64,000 nucleotides of DNA from Pseudomonas frederiksbergensis (GCF_017114915.1 NZ_JAAUOE010000005.1:156768-220767), one strand, 5' to 3'; shown: positions 48,326 through 56,910, counted from the stretch's first letter. Notes: generated from the sequence alone by a model not told the origin. A program made the numbers and translations.

Positions 48326-49119
48326 TCGCCGTTCAGGCGCCTGACCCGACTCCGCAATGGCTGTTGCTCGATGTGCCGGGCGTGCCTCAGGCCGGTGCGA
48401 GGCTGCGGCAACAGTTTGCTCATGCCCGATGGTTCTGGCTGTTCGAAGGCACCGAGTTTCACCCGTTGCGTGAACACGGGCCGGCGTTGGTCGACCTTCG
48501 CGAATGCCCGGTACTGGCTGAGTTGTACCAGAATGAACCGCGCGCCTGGGGCGGATTGCTGCTGGTCAGTGAAGCAACGTCATCGCAGCTGCTGGAGCAT
48601 TTGCGGCGCATGCTCACGGTTACCCTGGGTCTGCATCACCGGGCCTTGTTGAGTTACTACAATCCACATACAGCGAGCTATTTTTTCGATGCCTGCGATG
48701 CGCAGGAGCTGAGTCGCTGGCTCGGTCCGATCGATCAGTTGCGCTGGTTCGGCGGTACCTGGGCCGACCGGGCCATTGGCTGTCAGGGCTGGCAGCAGTT
48801 ATTCAATCCGCGGCTTGCCGTCAGGCCGCTGGCCATCGAAGAAAACCTCAGCCCGCGTCAGCGAGACACCTTGCAGACCTGCCTGCTGGAGCAGCATGCC
48901 TGGCGCTGGAGCCGATCCACCGGCACCGACTACAACAGCTTGTGGGCTCACCTGCAGGAAGGGCTGGCGCTGGGTTTCAGCGAACGCCCGGTGCTCGATG
49001 GCTGGTTATGGCTGCGCTTGCAGCACCCCGATGCAGTGCCCGGGCAGCCGTTGACGGGAATCACCCAGCAGGAGCGTCTCGATAGCCTGCGCAATCTGTG
49101 GCAGAACGATCAACCCTGA
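48322..49119 (+). CDS. DUF4123 type VI effector chaperone/adaptor
   Basis: 265 residues, of the family called Tap or TEC, which loads effectors onto VgrG. The N-terminal half fits the DUF4123 pattern (RWFWLFEGTEF, AWGGLLLVSEAT, HLRRMLTV ... LLSYYNPHTASYF). The ATG overlaps the vgrG stop (ATGA). The expected downstream effector gene is absent: only 23 bases separate this gene from the convergent MATE gene. Confidence 0.85.
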   Translation: MIAVQAPDPTPQWLLLDVPGVPQAGARLRQQFAHARWFWLFEGTEFHPLREHGPALVDLRECPVLAELYQNEPRAWGGLLLVSEATSSQLLEHLRRMLTVTLGLHHRALLSYYNPHTASYFFDACDAQELSRWLGPIDQLRWFGGTWADRAIGCQGWQQLFNPRLAVRPLAIEENLSPRQRDTLQTCLLEQHAWRWSRSTGTDYNSLWAHLQEGLALGFSERPVLDGWLWLRLQHPDAVPGQPLTGITQQERLDSLRNLWQNDQP

Positions 49120-49142
49120 ATGAGTTGTAGATGTGTCGCTCG

Positions 49143-50483
49143 TCATCCTTTTAACCAGCCGTCGTTCTTGCGCAAGTACCAGGCGAATGTGCCAAGGGTC
49201 AGGCTGCGCAGCATCATGAACAACAGGAAGGTTATCCACAGTCCATGGTTGCCCAAGCCTTGCAGCATCCAGGCGAAGGGCAGCAGCAGGATCACGGTCA
49301 ACAGCATGCCGTTGCGCATTTCCCGGGCGCGGGTGGCGCCGATGAACAGGCCGTCGAGCAGGTAACTCCAGACCGCAATCAGCGGCAGCGCGGCGAGGTA
49401 CGGCAGATAGATGAAGGCGGTGTCGCGCACGCTCTGGATGTTGGTCTGCATCTGGATGAACAGGTGCCCGGCGAACAGAAACAGCAAGGCAAACCCCAGA
49501 CTCGCCAACAACGACCAACCGCACGCCACCACCAGCGAGCGGCGCAGGGCCTGGCGGTCGCGAGCGCCGATGGCGTGTCCGCACAGGGCTTCCACGGCGT
49601 GGGCCAGACCGTCCAGCGCGTGGGCGGTCAGCAGCAGGCCGTTGAGCAGCAACGCATTGGCGGCGACCGTGGCATCGCCCAGCCGCGCGCCTTGCACGGT
49701 GATCAGGAAAAACACCGATTGCAACGCCAGGCTGCGGATGAAGATGTCGCGGTTGACCGCCAGTAGTGGGCGCCAGCTCTGCCACAACGCCAGCGCGGCC
49801 CAGGCGATATGGCCGGGATAGGCGCGCAGGGCCTTGCGGGTCATGAACAGGCCGATCAGGGCGCCGGTCCACTCGGCGATCACCGAGGCCCGCGCCGCAC
49901 CGACCACGCCCCACTCCAGGCCGAGCACGAACCACAAGTTGAGCGCGATGTTGACCAGGTTGGTGCTCAGCAGAATCGCCAGCGGAGCCCGGGCGTTCTG
50001 GGTGCCGAGGAACCAGCCGACCAGCGCATAACTGGCCAGTGCCGCCGGCAGGCCGAACAGTCGCGTGTGGAAGAACTCGCGGGTCAGTTGATCCAGCTCC
50101 GCCGACGGTTGCATGAAGTGCAGCGCGACCCCGCTCAACGGCACGCCCAACGCGCCCAACAGAATGGCCAGGCCCACGGCCAACAACAGGCCTTGCAGCA
50201 AAATCTGCCGCAACGCCGCGCCATCCCCGCGCCCGGCCGCCTGGGCGGCGAACCCGGTGGAACCCATGCGCAGAAAGCCCATGGCCCAGGCCAGAAAGGT
50301 ATACAGGCTGGCGCCTACCGCGACGGCACCGAGTTGATGGGCATGGGGCAGGTGGCCGATGACGGTACTGTCGACCAGCGCCACCAGCGGTACGGAAATG
50401 TTCGAGAGAATCATCGGGGCGGCGAGCGCCCAGACGCGACGATGGGTCGGACGGTCGCGCCAGTCGGCAATCAGGTTGGGCAT
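49143..50483 (-). CDS. MATE family efflux transporter, DinF/NorM-like
   Basis: 446 residues from ATG 50483 (MPNLIADWRDRPTHRRVW); a longer frame was rejected. About twelve membrane spans form two MATE halves; LALAAPMILSNISVPL is typical of the first helix, and the SLALQSVFFLITVQ repeat starts the second half. It probably exports cationic drugs or metabolites with Na+ or H+; the substrate is unknown. Convergent with the DUF4123 gene. Confidence 0.9.
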   Translation of the reverse strand: MPNLIADWRDRPTHRRVWALAAPMILSNISVPLVALVDSTVIGHLPHAHQLGAVAVGASLYTFLAWAMGFLRMGSTGFAAQAAGRGDGAALRQILLQGLLLAVGLAILLGALGVPLSGVALHFMQPSAELDQLTREFFHTRLFGLPAALASYALVGWFLGTQNARAPLAILLSTNLVNIALNLWFVLGLEWGVVGAARASVIAEWTGALIGLFMTRKALRAYPGHIAWAALALWQSWRPLLAVNRDIFIRSLALQSVFFLITVQGARLGDATVAANALLLNGLLLTAHALDGLAHAVEALCGHAIGARDRQALRRSLVVACGWSLLASLGFALLFLFAGHLFIQMQTNIQSVRDTAFIYLPYLAALPLIAVWSYLLDGLFIGATRAREMRNGMLLTVILLLPFAWMLQGLGNHGLWITFLLFMMLRSLTLGTFAWYLRKNDGWLKG

Positions 50484-50539
50484 GCAGGCTCCTTGGGGGC
50501 GCCTGCATTGTAGCGACACACTCGGAATCTGCACCGTAT

Positions 50540-50650
50540 GATCGTTCCCATGCTCTGCGTGGGAATGCCTCCTGTGACGCTCTGCGTCATGATCGCGAAG
50601 GGACGCGGAGCGTCCCGGGCTGCATTCCCACGCAGAGCGTGGGAACGATC
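50540..50650. repeat. REPIN, family A
   Basis: Arms gatcgttcccatgctctgcg and cgcagagcgtgggaacgatc enclose the inner pair gacgctctgcgtc / gggacgcggagcgtcccg. It lies upstream of the MATE gene and downstream of the small membrane protein gene. Confidence 0.92.
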
Positions 50651-50668
50651 AGGGCAGGAGGGATGGGG

Positions 50669-50962
50669 CTAGTGAATGATCCAGCTCAGCAACCACAACC
50701 CCAGCAGCAGCCAGATTATCCCCATGATGATCGACGCGTTCATGAAAGCGCGGATCGCCGCCCACAGCAGCATCAGCCCGAGGATCAACGTGATGATGCT
50801 GATGATCGAAGTGTCCATGCCCAGTGCCTGGGCCAACCCTTCGACAAAATTGCTGCCGGCGTTGCTCAACAGATTGAACAGCCCACTGAGGGCGTCAATG
50901 ATAAAGCGGATGGCCGAGCCGATGACCTGGCCGAGCCATTCGAAAAAGCTTTCTACCTGCAT
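50669..50962 (-). CDS. Small hypothetical membrane protein
   Basis: 97 residues from ATG 50962 (MQVESFFEWLGQVIG). Amphipathic N-terminal helix, then two strong membrane spans (about 58-73, SIISIITLILGLMLLW, and about 78-95, IIMGIIWLLLGLWLL). No family recognised. A long upstream extension of the frame lacks support and was dropped. Confidence 0.7.
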   Translation of the reverse strand: MQVESFFEWLGQVIGSAIRFIIDALSGLFNLLSNAGSNFVEGLAQALGMDTSIISIITLILGLMLLWAAIRAFMNASIIMGIIWLLLGLWLLSWIIH

Positions 50963-51033
50963 GTGTACGTCCTGATGGAGTGGTGCGTGGTTGGCGGAGC
51001 CGAGCCTTGGGCTGTTGATCGTGCTACCGGGTT

Positions 51034-51062
51034 CCCGTAAGAACTGCCGAAGGCTGCAATCT
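51034..51062. repeat. Single REP element, family C
   Basis: One copy of the palindrome cccgtaagaactgccgaaggctgcaat, without an inverted partner nearby. Confidence 0.7.
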
Positions 51063-51152
51063 TTTTGAGTATGGCGCAAGTGCGCAGGCACAACGCTGCC
51101 ACTTGCCTTCACCCGCCATCCCCCTGAAGCTATACGCCTTCAGGAGAGCCCG

Positions 51153-51455
51153 ATGAACCTTGTTGAACTGACCGAACGCCTGCACGCCATTCGTGACCGC
51201 AATGACTGGCGGCAATTTCACAGCCCGAAAAACCTGGCCATGGCCGCGAGCGTGGAAATGTCCGAGCTGGTGGAAATCTTCCAGTGGCTGAGCGAAGACC
51301 AGTCGCGCCAGTTGCCGGCGGACAAACTCGCCCACGCCGGGCAGGAAATCGGTGACATCGTGCTGTACCTATTGCTGCTGTGCAGCGAGTTGGGGCTGGA
51401 CATGAATGAAGTGGTGCGCAACAAGCTCGCGGACAGCGAACGGCGGTTCAGCTGA
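51153..51455 (+). CDS. MazG-like nucleotide pyrophosphohydrolase
   Basis: 100 residues resembling RS21-C6/dCTPase-type all-alpha NTP pyrophosphohydrolases. The EXXE-12-EXXD type metal site is visible as ASVEMSELVEIFQWLSED and AGQEIGDIVLYLL. It probably removes aberrant or excess nucleotides. The stop shares one base with the start of cmoM. Confidence 0.9.
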   Translation: MNLVELTERLHAIRDRNDWRQFHSPKNLAMAASVEMSELVEIFQWLSEDQSRQLPADKLAHAGQEIGDIVLYLLLLCSELGLDMNEVVRNKLADSERRFS

Positions 51456-52204
51456 TGAGCGACCGTCATTTCGATCAACTGGCGACCCGCTTCGCCGAAA
51501 AAATCTACGGTGGCGCCAAAGGTGCGATCCGGCTCGCGGTGCTGCAGGCGGACCTGGCCGAAACCTTGCCGGACCGTCCGTTGCGTGTACTGGACATTGG
51601 CGCCGGTCTGGGCCACATGTCGTTGTGGCTGGCCCAGCGCGGTCATCAGGTGACCCTGGCCGAACCCGCCGAACCGATGCTTGAAGGTGCCCGCCAGCGC
51701 TTCGCCGAAGCCGGGCAGACGGCGACGTTCATTCAGGCGCCGTGGCAGGATTTGCTCGGTCAACTCACCGAACCCTACGACCTGGTGCTGTGCCACGCGG
51801 TGCTGGAGTGGCTGGCCGAACCCCATGCAATCTTGCCGGTATTGCATCAGTTGACGAAGCAGGACGGCTGGTTGTCCCTGGCGTTCTACAATCGCGACGC
51901 ATTGATCTACCGCAACCTGCTCAAGGGCCATTTCCGCAAAATGCGCAAGAACGACATGGCCGGCGAGAAGCAGAGCCTGACCCCGCAGCAACCGCTTGAT
52001 CCACGGGAACTCGCCGCGCAACTTGAAGGCTTGTGGCGAGTCGAAACCCAGAGTGGAGTGCGGGTTTTTCACGACTACATGCCGGTGGAATTCCAGGCCC
52101 GCGCCGAACTGCTGGACTTGCTGGAAATGGAACTGGCTCACCGCCGGCACCCAAGCTTCGCCGGGCTTGGGCGCTACTTGCACTGGATCTGTCGGCCGAT
52201 CTGA
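51455..52204 (+). CDS. cmoM: tRNA 5-carboxymethoxyuridine methyltransferase CmoM
   Basis: 249 residues. SAM-dependent Rossmann methyltransferase with motif I VLDIGAGLGHMSLWL near residue 45, and the CmoM/SmtA N-terminus FDQLATRFAEKIYGGAKG. It methylates cmo5U34 in wobble positions of certain tRNAs. The name rests on recognisable sequence similarity to SmtA; moderately sure. It is preceded by the MazG-like gene and followed 12 bases later by a lipoprotein gene. Confidence 0.88.
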   Translation: MSDRHFDQLATRFAEKIYGGAKGAIRLAVLQADLAETLPDRPLRVLDIGAGLGHMSLWLAQRGHQVTLAEPAEPMLEGARQRFAEAGQTATFIQAPWQDLLGQLTEPYDLVLCHAVLEWLAEPHAILPVLHQLTKQDGWLSLAFYNRDALIYRNLLKGHFRKMRKNDMAGEKQSLTPQQPLDPRELAAQLEGLWRVETQSGVRVFHDYMPVEFQARAELLDLLEMELAHRRHPSFAGLGRYLHWICRPI

Positions 52205-52216
52205 CCGGAGCGCGCA

Positions 52217-52834
52217 ATGAAAAGTCGTTCAGGGCTACTGGTGATCTGTCTTGGGTTGGCGGCCTGTCAGGGCAGCAACCCTTATGTCGCGACGTCCAAC
52301 CCCTTGCCTCCGGCACCGCCCCAGGCCGCCACCACCTTCGATCGCAGCGCCTACCCGGCGCCGCCACGGGACTACGGCCGCTACCGCAGCTGGGCCTGGC
52401 TCAACGGGCACCTGCCACAGGGCACGGCCTGGGCCGACTCGGCGCAGGTGGCCGAAGCCGTCAGCAATGCCCTCGACCAACGCGGCTTGCGCCCGTTGCA
52501 CGACAATCGCCCGGCGGACCTGCTGGTCAGCGCCGACCTGCATCTGGAAACCCGCTTGCGTCAGGTTCAGGACGACTATGGTTACGGCGCAGGGTATTAC
52601 GGCGGTGGTTACAACCGCTACGGCAGCGGTTACGGCCTGTACAACACGGTGCCGGTCATCCGTACATATCAGGTGCAAGTCGTGGTGGTGCGGGTCGATC
52701 TGTTCGACGCGAGCACCAGTCAACCGGTGTGGAGCGCCAGCGCCGAAACCACCAGCCAGGGCAACCAGCGCGAGCGTACCGATGCCCTACGCGAAGCTGT
52801 CGAAAAGGCCATGTCGGCGTATCCTCCCAGTTAG
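52217..52834 (+). CDS. DUF4136 lipoprotein
   Basis: 205 residues. A lipobox, CLGLAAC (Cys near residue 17), marks an outer-membrane or periplasmic lipoprotein. The DUF4136 fold spans about 35-200, with a glycine/tyrosine-rich insert ([18 protein letters not shown]) near residue 118. Function unknown. Paired with the following paralogue. Confidence 0.88.
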   Translation: MKSRSGLLVICLGLAACQGSNPYVATSNPLPPAPPQAATTFDRSAYPAPPRDYGRYRSWAWLNGHLPQGTAWADSAQVAEAVSNALDQRGLRPLHDNRPADLLVSADLHLETRLRQVQDDYGYGAGYYGGGYNRYGSGYGLYNTVPVIRTYQVQVVVVRVDLFDASTSQPVWSASAETTSQGNQRERTDALREAVEKAMSAYPPS

Positions 52835-52888
52835 CTCCCCTGTAAAGGGAGTGCCCCGCAGGTGCATGTCTTCTACCGGAGAAAAATC

Positions 52889-53446
52889 ATGTTCCGCCGT
52901 CTCGTTTTACTGGCCATGGCCGCGCTGCTCACAGCCTGCGCCGCCAACCAGGTCAATCATGACTTCGATGCCAGCCGCGACTTTGCCGCTTATCGTAGCT
53001 GGAGCTGGAAAGAGCCCGCCGTGCAATACCGTCCCGACGACCCACGGATCAAGAGTGACCTGACCGAACAACGCATCCGCCAAGCCGTTGCCGATCAGCT
53101 GGATCAGCGTGGTTTGCGTCCGGCCGCCGCCGGGGCCCGGTCGGATCTGAAGGTGCAGGCCTACCTGATCGTCGAAGATCGCCAGCAACAAGTGACCACC
53201 CACTATGGCGGCGGTTATGGCGGCCCATGGTACGGCTACTGGGGCGGGCCGATGTACACCGAAACCCGCAACGTCAGCTATAAGGTGGCGACCATCCAGG
53301 TCGACCTGCTCGACGGCAAGGACGGCAAACTGGTGTGGCGCGGCAGCGACGAGCAGACGCTCAGCCGCACACCCAAGCCAGAGGACCGCAGCAATACGAT
53401 ACGCCAGACGGTCGGGCGGATAATGGCTAACTATCCACCGCGCTGA
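52889..53446 (+). CDS. DUF4136 lipoprotein, paralogue of the previous gene
   Basis: 185 residues from ATG 52889 (MFRRLVLLAMAALLTAC), lipobox LLTAC. It shares the DUF4136 layout (HDFDASRDFAAYRSWSW, then [13 protein letters not shown], late DLLDGKDGKLVWRG) and a similar Gly/Tyr/Trp-rich loop (HYGGGYGGPWYGYWGGP). The pair looks like an old duplication. Function unknown. Confidence 0.88.
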   Translation: MFRRLVLLAMAALLTACAANQVNHDFDASRDFAAYRSWSWKEPAVQYRPDDPRIKSDLTEQRIRQAVADQLDQRGLRPAAAGARSDLKVQAYLIVEDRQQQVTTHYGGGYGGPWYGYWGGPMYTETRNVSYKVATIQVDLLDGKDGKLVWRGSDEQTLSRTPKPEDRSNTIRQTVGRIMANYPPR

Positions 53447-53473
53447 ACGCTGAACGATTCAACACCACCGACC

Positions 53474-53565
53474 CTGTAGGAGCGAGGCTTGCCCGCGAAG
53501 AAAACACCGCGGTTTTTCAGGCATTACGCGTTATCGTTCTTCGCGGGCAAGCCTCGCTCCTACAG
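53474..53565. repeat. REPIN, family B
   Basis: Perfect 26-base inverted arms (53474-53499 and 53540-53565) around a loop of 40 bases, between the DUF4136 gene and the convergent PprA-like gene. Confidence 0.95.
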
Positions 53566-53582
53566 GAGCTTCATCGTCACAG

Positions 53583-54854
53583 TCAGGTCGGGGCGGTAGG
53601 CTGGTTTTTGATGTCGCTGATGTCGAGCATGAAGCCCACCAGCCGCCGGTTTCTGCCGATGCCCAGGGCCTGCCCTTGCAGGCGATACCAGATCGGCGTT
53701 TGCGCCATGTCGGGGCGATGCAGGCGCACGCACAGCAGGAGAGGCGTGCCCTCGTCCCGCAAGGTTTGCAGGCGAATCGTCAGCTCTTCACGGTCAGCGG
53801 GGTGGATCTGTTCGAGCCAGTCGTGCAGCGGCATACGGGCGCTTGTCAGGTTCAGCGTATTGGCGAGCGACGGCGCCAATTGCACCTGGGCATCGTCACT
53901 GAAGACCTCCCACCAGCCGGTGTCGAGCAAGGCTTGCAGAAATTCCAGCCGCTCCAGTTGCAGGTGGTGCTGATGCTCACGCAGGCGCTCAAGCAGCGGC
54001 CCGGCCAAGGCCGCGGTGAGTTGCAGCCAGTCGCGCTCGCTCAGATCCGGGGCACGCTCTTGCACCCGGCAGAAGCCACAGAGCAACCAGGCGACCACGC
54101 CTTGGGCATTGTGATAAGGCACCACGAAGCCTTCGGCATTGCCGAAGCTGCTTTGCAGGCGCGGATGCTCGCTGGGTGTCAGTTGTTGGGGGACAGAGCC
54201 ATTCAAACTGTCGAGGCCGGAGCCCAGGCGTTGATTGGTTTCCCACAATCGGGGCGCATCGAAGGCCGCGTACTGCTGGTGGATCAGCCAACCTTCCGCC
54301 TGTTCGTCGAGCAAGGCCATGGCCATGCACGGGATCTGAAAACGCAGGGCCAGCCCCTGCAGTTGCTCCGCCAACACCTCGGGCAGGCGCGTCAGGCTGC
54401 ACAGGCGCAACTGTTCGCTGACCTGCGCCGCGAGCAACTGGCATTGTTCACGGCTGCGCGCTTGTCGGCGTTCGAGTAACAGGTCGCCAATGTCGATCAA
54501 CTGCAACAGCCATTTTTCGCCCAACGGCTGCACCCAGCCACGCAGATGCAGCGGTTGTCCGACGAGGGTGAAAAAGTCCAGGTCCAGGATCTGCCCTTGC
54601 CAGTCGGCCGGCGAGCCTTCGACCGACAGGGCGCTATGGGGTATGAGGTAATCGAGCAGGTGCGGTGACTGCGCATCGGGTATTTGCTGCGCCAGCAGAT
54701 GCCACAGCGGGCCGCTCAGGTGAATCACTCGACCTTCGTCATCCAGGTGCAGCTGCAAACCGACACGCTGCACGCTCGCAGGGTCTGGCGTGTTCGGGGG
54801 CTGCGGCGGATGGCGATTGAGCAGACGCCCGAAGAGTTTGTCCCCGGAGCTCAA
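53583..54854 (-). CDS. PprA-like sensor fragment (PAS-GAF-PAS, no kinase core)
   Basis: 423 residues. A PAS-like region (about 30-125), a GAF-like domain (about 150-295, with FQIPCMAMALLDEQA and GFVVPYHNAQGVVAWL) and a second PAS/PAC (about 310-415, ending LVGFMLDISDIKNQ). In full sensors a histidine kinase core follows such a PAC motif; here the frame stops nine residues later, so no H-box or ATPase is present. The start is TTG at 54854 or unknown, since no in-frame ATG exists; an ATG frame upstream (MKTGLPRTARSSL) ends in a TGA overlapping the TTG. It lies next to fppA- and pprB-like genes in the order of PAO1 PA4293-PA4296, so it may be a 3'-truncated pprA. The identity is inferred from context. 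Confidence 0.6.
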   Translation of the reverse strand: MSSGDKLFGRLLNRHPPQPPNTPDPASVQRVGLQLHLDDEGRVIHLSGPLWHLLAQQIPDAQSPHLLDYLIPHSALSVEGSPADWQGQILDLDFFTLVGQPLHLRGWVQPLGEKWLLQLIDIGDLLLERRQARSREQCQLLAAQVSEQLRLCSLTRLPEVLAEQLQGLALRFQIPCMAMALLDEQAEGWLIHQQYAAFDAPRLWETNQRLGSGLDSLNGSVPQQLTPSEHPRLQSSFGNAEGFVVPYHNAQGVVAWLLCGFCRVQERAPDLSERDWLQLTAALAGPLLERLREHQHHLQLERLEFLQALLDTGWWEVFSDDAQVQLAPSLANTLNLTSARMPLHDWLEQIHPADREELTIRLQTLRDEGTPLLLCVRLHRPDMAQTPIWYRLQGQALGIGRNRRLVGFMLDISDIKNQPTAPT

Positions 54855-54975
54855 AACTGCAGGCTCGATCGGGCGGTGCGGGGGAGGCCTGTTTTCATGA
54901 GTGCGTCTACCCTGACAATTTACTGCGTAATGTCAGCATAGAATCATTCAGCTAAAACGGACGTTTTTTAACCGG

Positions 54976-55263
54976 ATGCCGAGCGTTGTCCTACTCCTCT
55001 GGCTGACGCTTTGCGCAGCACAGGATGCCCGAGAGCGGGCGACGCTGGGCCTTGCGACGGACGGTATGCACCTGCTCGGCGGTTTCATCGATGCCGGGAT
55101 GGCCAGTGCGCTCGGGTTGCTGCTGGCGCCAAGCCTCTGGCTGTATATGAGCCAGAGGCTTAGGGAACGTCTTCGCTACCTGGGGCCTGGAACGTCAAAA
55201 AAACAGCCCTTTGCGCCGTTCGTGCGGGTGGGCATGTTGCTCACACTGGCCTGGATGCATTAG
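54976..55263 (+). pseudogene. FppA/TadV-like prepilin peptidase with internal deletion
   Basis: 95 residues. The first 20 (VLLLWLTLCAAQDARER) match the N-terminus of FppA/CpaA-type prepilin peptidases, including the first catalytic Asp in QDARER. The rest (LGLATDGMHLLG ... LGPGTSKKQPFAPF) matches the C-terminal part. The middle, with the second catalytic Asp in GxGD, is missing. The junction lies near 55036-55045, and the frame stays open across it. The protein therefore cannot be an active aspartic peptidase. It was compared from memory of the family only. Confidence 0.6.
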
Positions 55264-55355
55264 TTGGAAAGAGCGTCTACTTTCAACACAGTAGTTGCAC
55301 AACCTGTGGCTGTCGGTACAGGAGCAGTCAAGCCTGACCAGGCATGGAGTGGCAT

Positions 55356-56144
55356 GTGAACAAGCTTACCTCGGCAATAAAAGTCCTTGTGGTCGATGAT
55401 GAGCCGTTGATTGTCGAAGAGCTTTGCGAGTTCATCGAGCGCAATGGCTATCGCTGTGTGCCTTGCCAGTGCGGCCATCAGGCGATCGAGCGTTTCAGCG
55501 AAGACGTGAATATCGGTCTGGTACTGTGTGATTTGCAGATGCCCGACATGGATGGCATCCAGATGGTCCAGGCGCTGCAACGGTTGTCCGGCAAGCACCG
55601 GGCGTTCGAGGCGATCATGCTCACCGGGCATGCGGACAAGCAAGATGTGATCAAGGCTTTGCGCACCGGGTTCGCCGATTACTATCAGAAGCCGATCGAT
55701 CTGGCTGAGTTGCTCGAAGGTTTGCAGCGTCAGGAGGTGGCCTTGCAGGAGCGGCAGAGAAACCTGCAGTTGGGGCATTTGAGTCGGAAGCTGCAGTACC
55801 TGTGTGAGTCGATCGATGAGCTTTATCAGGATCTGGACAAGGTTCGTCGGGGGGCATCCCCGGAGCTTGCGTCAGGTTCGGTTGACACTGTGCTCAGTGA
55901 GACGGTGCGGGTGGCGATGCCGGCGGTGTTCAATCAGCTGTCGCCGCGGCAGTTGGAGGTGGCGCAGTTGGTGGGCAAGGGGCAGACCAATTATCAGATT
56001 GCCTGTGAGTTGGGGATTACCGAGAACACGGTGAAGCTTTATGTGTCGCAGGTGTTGCGGTTGACGCATATGCATAATCGCACGCAGGTGGCGTTGGCGT
56101 TGTCGCCCGGGAACGCTGGCGGTCGGCGAATTACGGCGCACTGA
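55356..56144 (+). CDS. pprB: Response regulator PprB-like, receiver plus LuxR-type HTH
   Basis: 262 residues from GTG 55356 (GGAG 6 bases upstream); the ATG at 55344 is an alternative. Receiver domain (about 10-125) with DDEP, phospho-Asp in LVLCDLQMPDMDG and Lys in YYQKPIDL, a coiled linker, and a C-terminal LuxR/FixJ helix-turn-helix (LSPRQLEVAQLVGKGQTNYQI, then ITENTVKLYVSQVLR). PprB activates Flp pilus, Tad and adhesin genes in P. aeruginosa; the neighbouring fppA-like remnant supports that identity. No Tad genes are in the window, so its targets must be elsewhere or lost. Confidence 0.75.
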   Translation: MNKLTSAIKVLVVDDEPLIVEELCEFIERNGYRCVPCQCGHQAIERFSEDVNIGLVLCDLQMPDMDGIQMVQALQRLSGKHRAFEAIMLTGHADKQDVIKALRTGFADYYQKPIDLAELLEGLQRQEVALQERQRNLQLGHLSRKLQYLCESIDELYQDLDKVRRGASPELASGSVDTVLSETVRVAMPAVFNQLSPRQLEVAQLVGKGQTNYQIACELGITENTVKLYVSQVLRLTHMHNRTQVALALSPGNAGGRRITAH

Positions 56145-56194
56145 TCTTGGCGGCCTTGTAGCCGACCATGCTCTTGTTGATTGAGTACATATCC

Positions 56195-56480
56195 GTTGCT
56201 GCGGTAACGGCCTCTTATGGTTCCGCTCTTACAGCGGGTCACTTTTGGCAAACGCCCCAAAAGTAACCAAAAGGTCTCGCCCCGAACGTACGGCCCCTCG
56301 CCTAGGCTCGGGGTTCCTTCGCTCCGGTATCCATCTGGGGGCATCGCCCTACGGTTGGCTTCGCTTCAACCTACATGCGATGTGTTCGACTGCGTCGAAC
56401 GGCGCTGCGCGCCAATCCCCAGATGAACACCTCCACTCAGCCTCCCGAAGGGGCGGGTGAATCAAGATCAAAAGCGCGGC
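56195..56480. repeat. Long intergenic repeat common in pseudomonads
   Basis: A non-coding stretch with the features ggtcacttttggcaaacgcc, then ccaaaagtaaccaaaaggtc and a GC-rich palindromic part (cgcctaggctcggggttcc), ending near cagcctcccgaagg. I know this sequence class as a frequent intergenic repeat in Pseudomonas genomes, often wrongly called as short proteins. Arms ttttgg/ccaaaa form local hairpins. It lies in an 800-base region between pprB and the MaoC gene. Confidence 0.6.
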
Positions 56481-56530
56481 AGGCGAGCTAACGCTCGGCC
56501 TGTAGTTTGGTGGGTGTACGCCGCTTCACT

Positions 56531-56650
56531 GTGGGAGAGGGCTTGCCCGCGATGGCGGCTTGGCAGCCGACCCATCTCTTTCGTCTGTACCTGAATGATC
56601 GTTCCCACGCTCCCGCGTGGGAACGCCGCCAGGGACGCTCCGCGTTCCGT
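56531..56650. repeat. Decayed REP elements, families B-like and A (half)
   Basis: A single REP gtgggagagggcttgcccgcgatgg (56531-56555), then the left half of a family A REPIN (gatcgttcccacgctcccgc at 56597, ending with gacgctccgcgttcc). No right half is seen. The second element ends just before the truncated DUF6124 frame. Confidence 0.75.
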
Positions 56651-56677
56651 TTTTGAATGTTTAATTGATGTGTCGGA

Positions 56678-56890
56678 GTGCAGATCTTTCCCGCGCCTTT
56701 TTCAGGTTGTCCGTCGGAAGTCGAATCACTGGCCTCGGCCAGCGTCATGACCAGCGACATTGCCGCGTATGTCGACGCCCCGCAGCGGCATGCGCTCCTG
56801 GCGATTCAGCAGGTCATCATGCTGGCCGAGCTGGCGGTGAATCGGGTGCTGGATAACGTCGACGTACCCAAACCCGCGCCACACAGCTGA
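56678..56890 (+). pseudogene. DUF6124 family protein, 5'-truncated
   Basis: About 70 residues from GTG 56678. The sequence SLASASVMTSDIAAYVD, then ALLAIQQVIMLAELAVNRVLDN, is the C-terminal core of DUF6124 proteins found in fluorescent pseudomonads, which are usually over 100 residues. The frame is closed by a stop at 56666, just upstream, and the half REPIN ends nearby, so the N-terminus seems lost. A weak start may still allow expression of a short protein. Confidence 0.55.
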
Positions 56891-56910
56891 TCCATTGTGG
56901 GAGTGGGCCT

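Noticed and set aside
56217..56460. Short open frames in the repeat after pprB
   Set aside because: They lie in a known type of non-coding intergenic repeat and have no ribosome sites.
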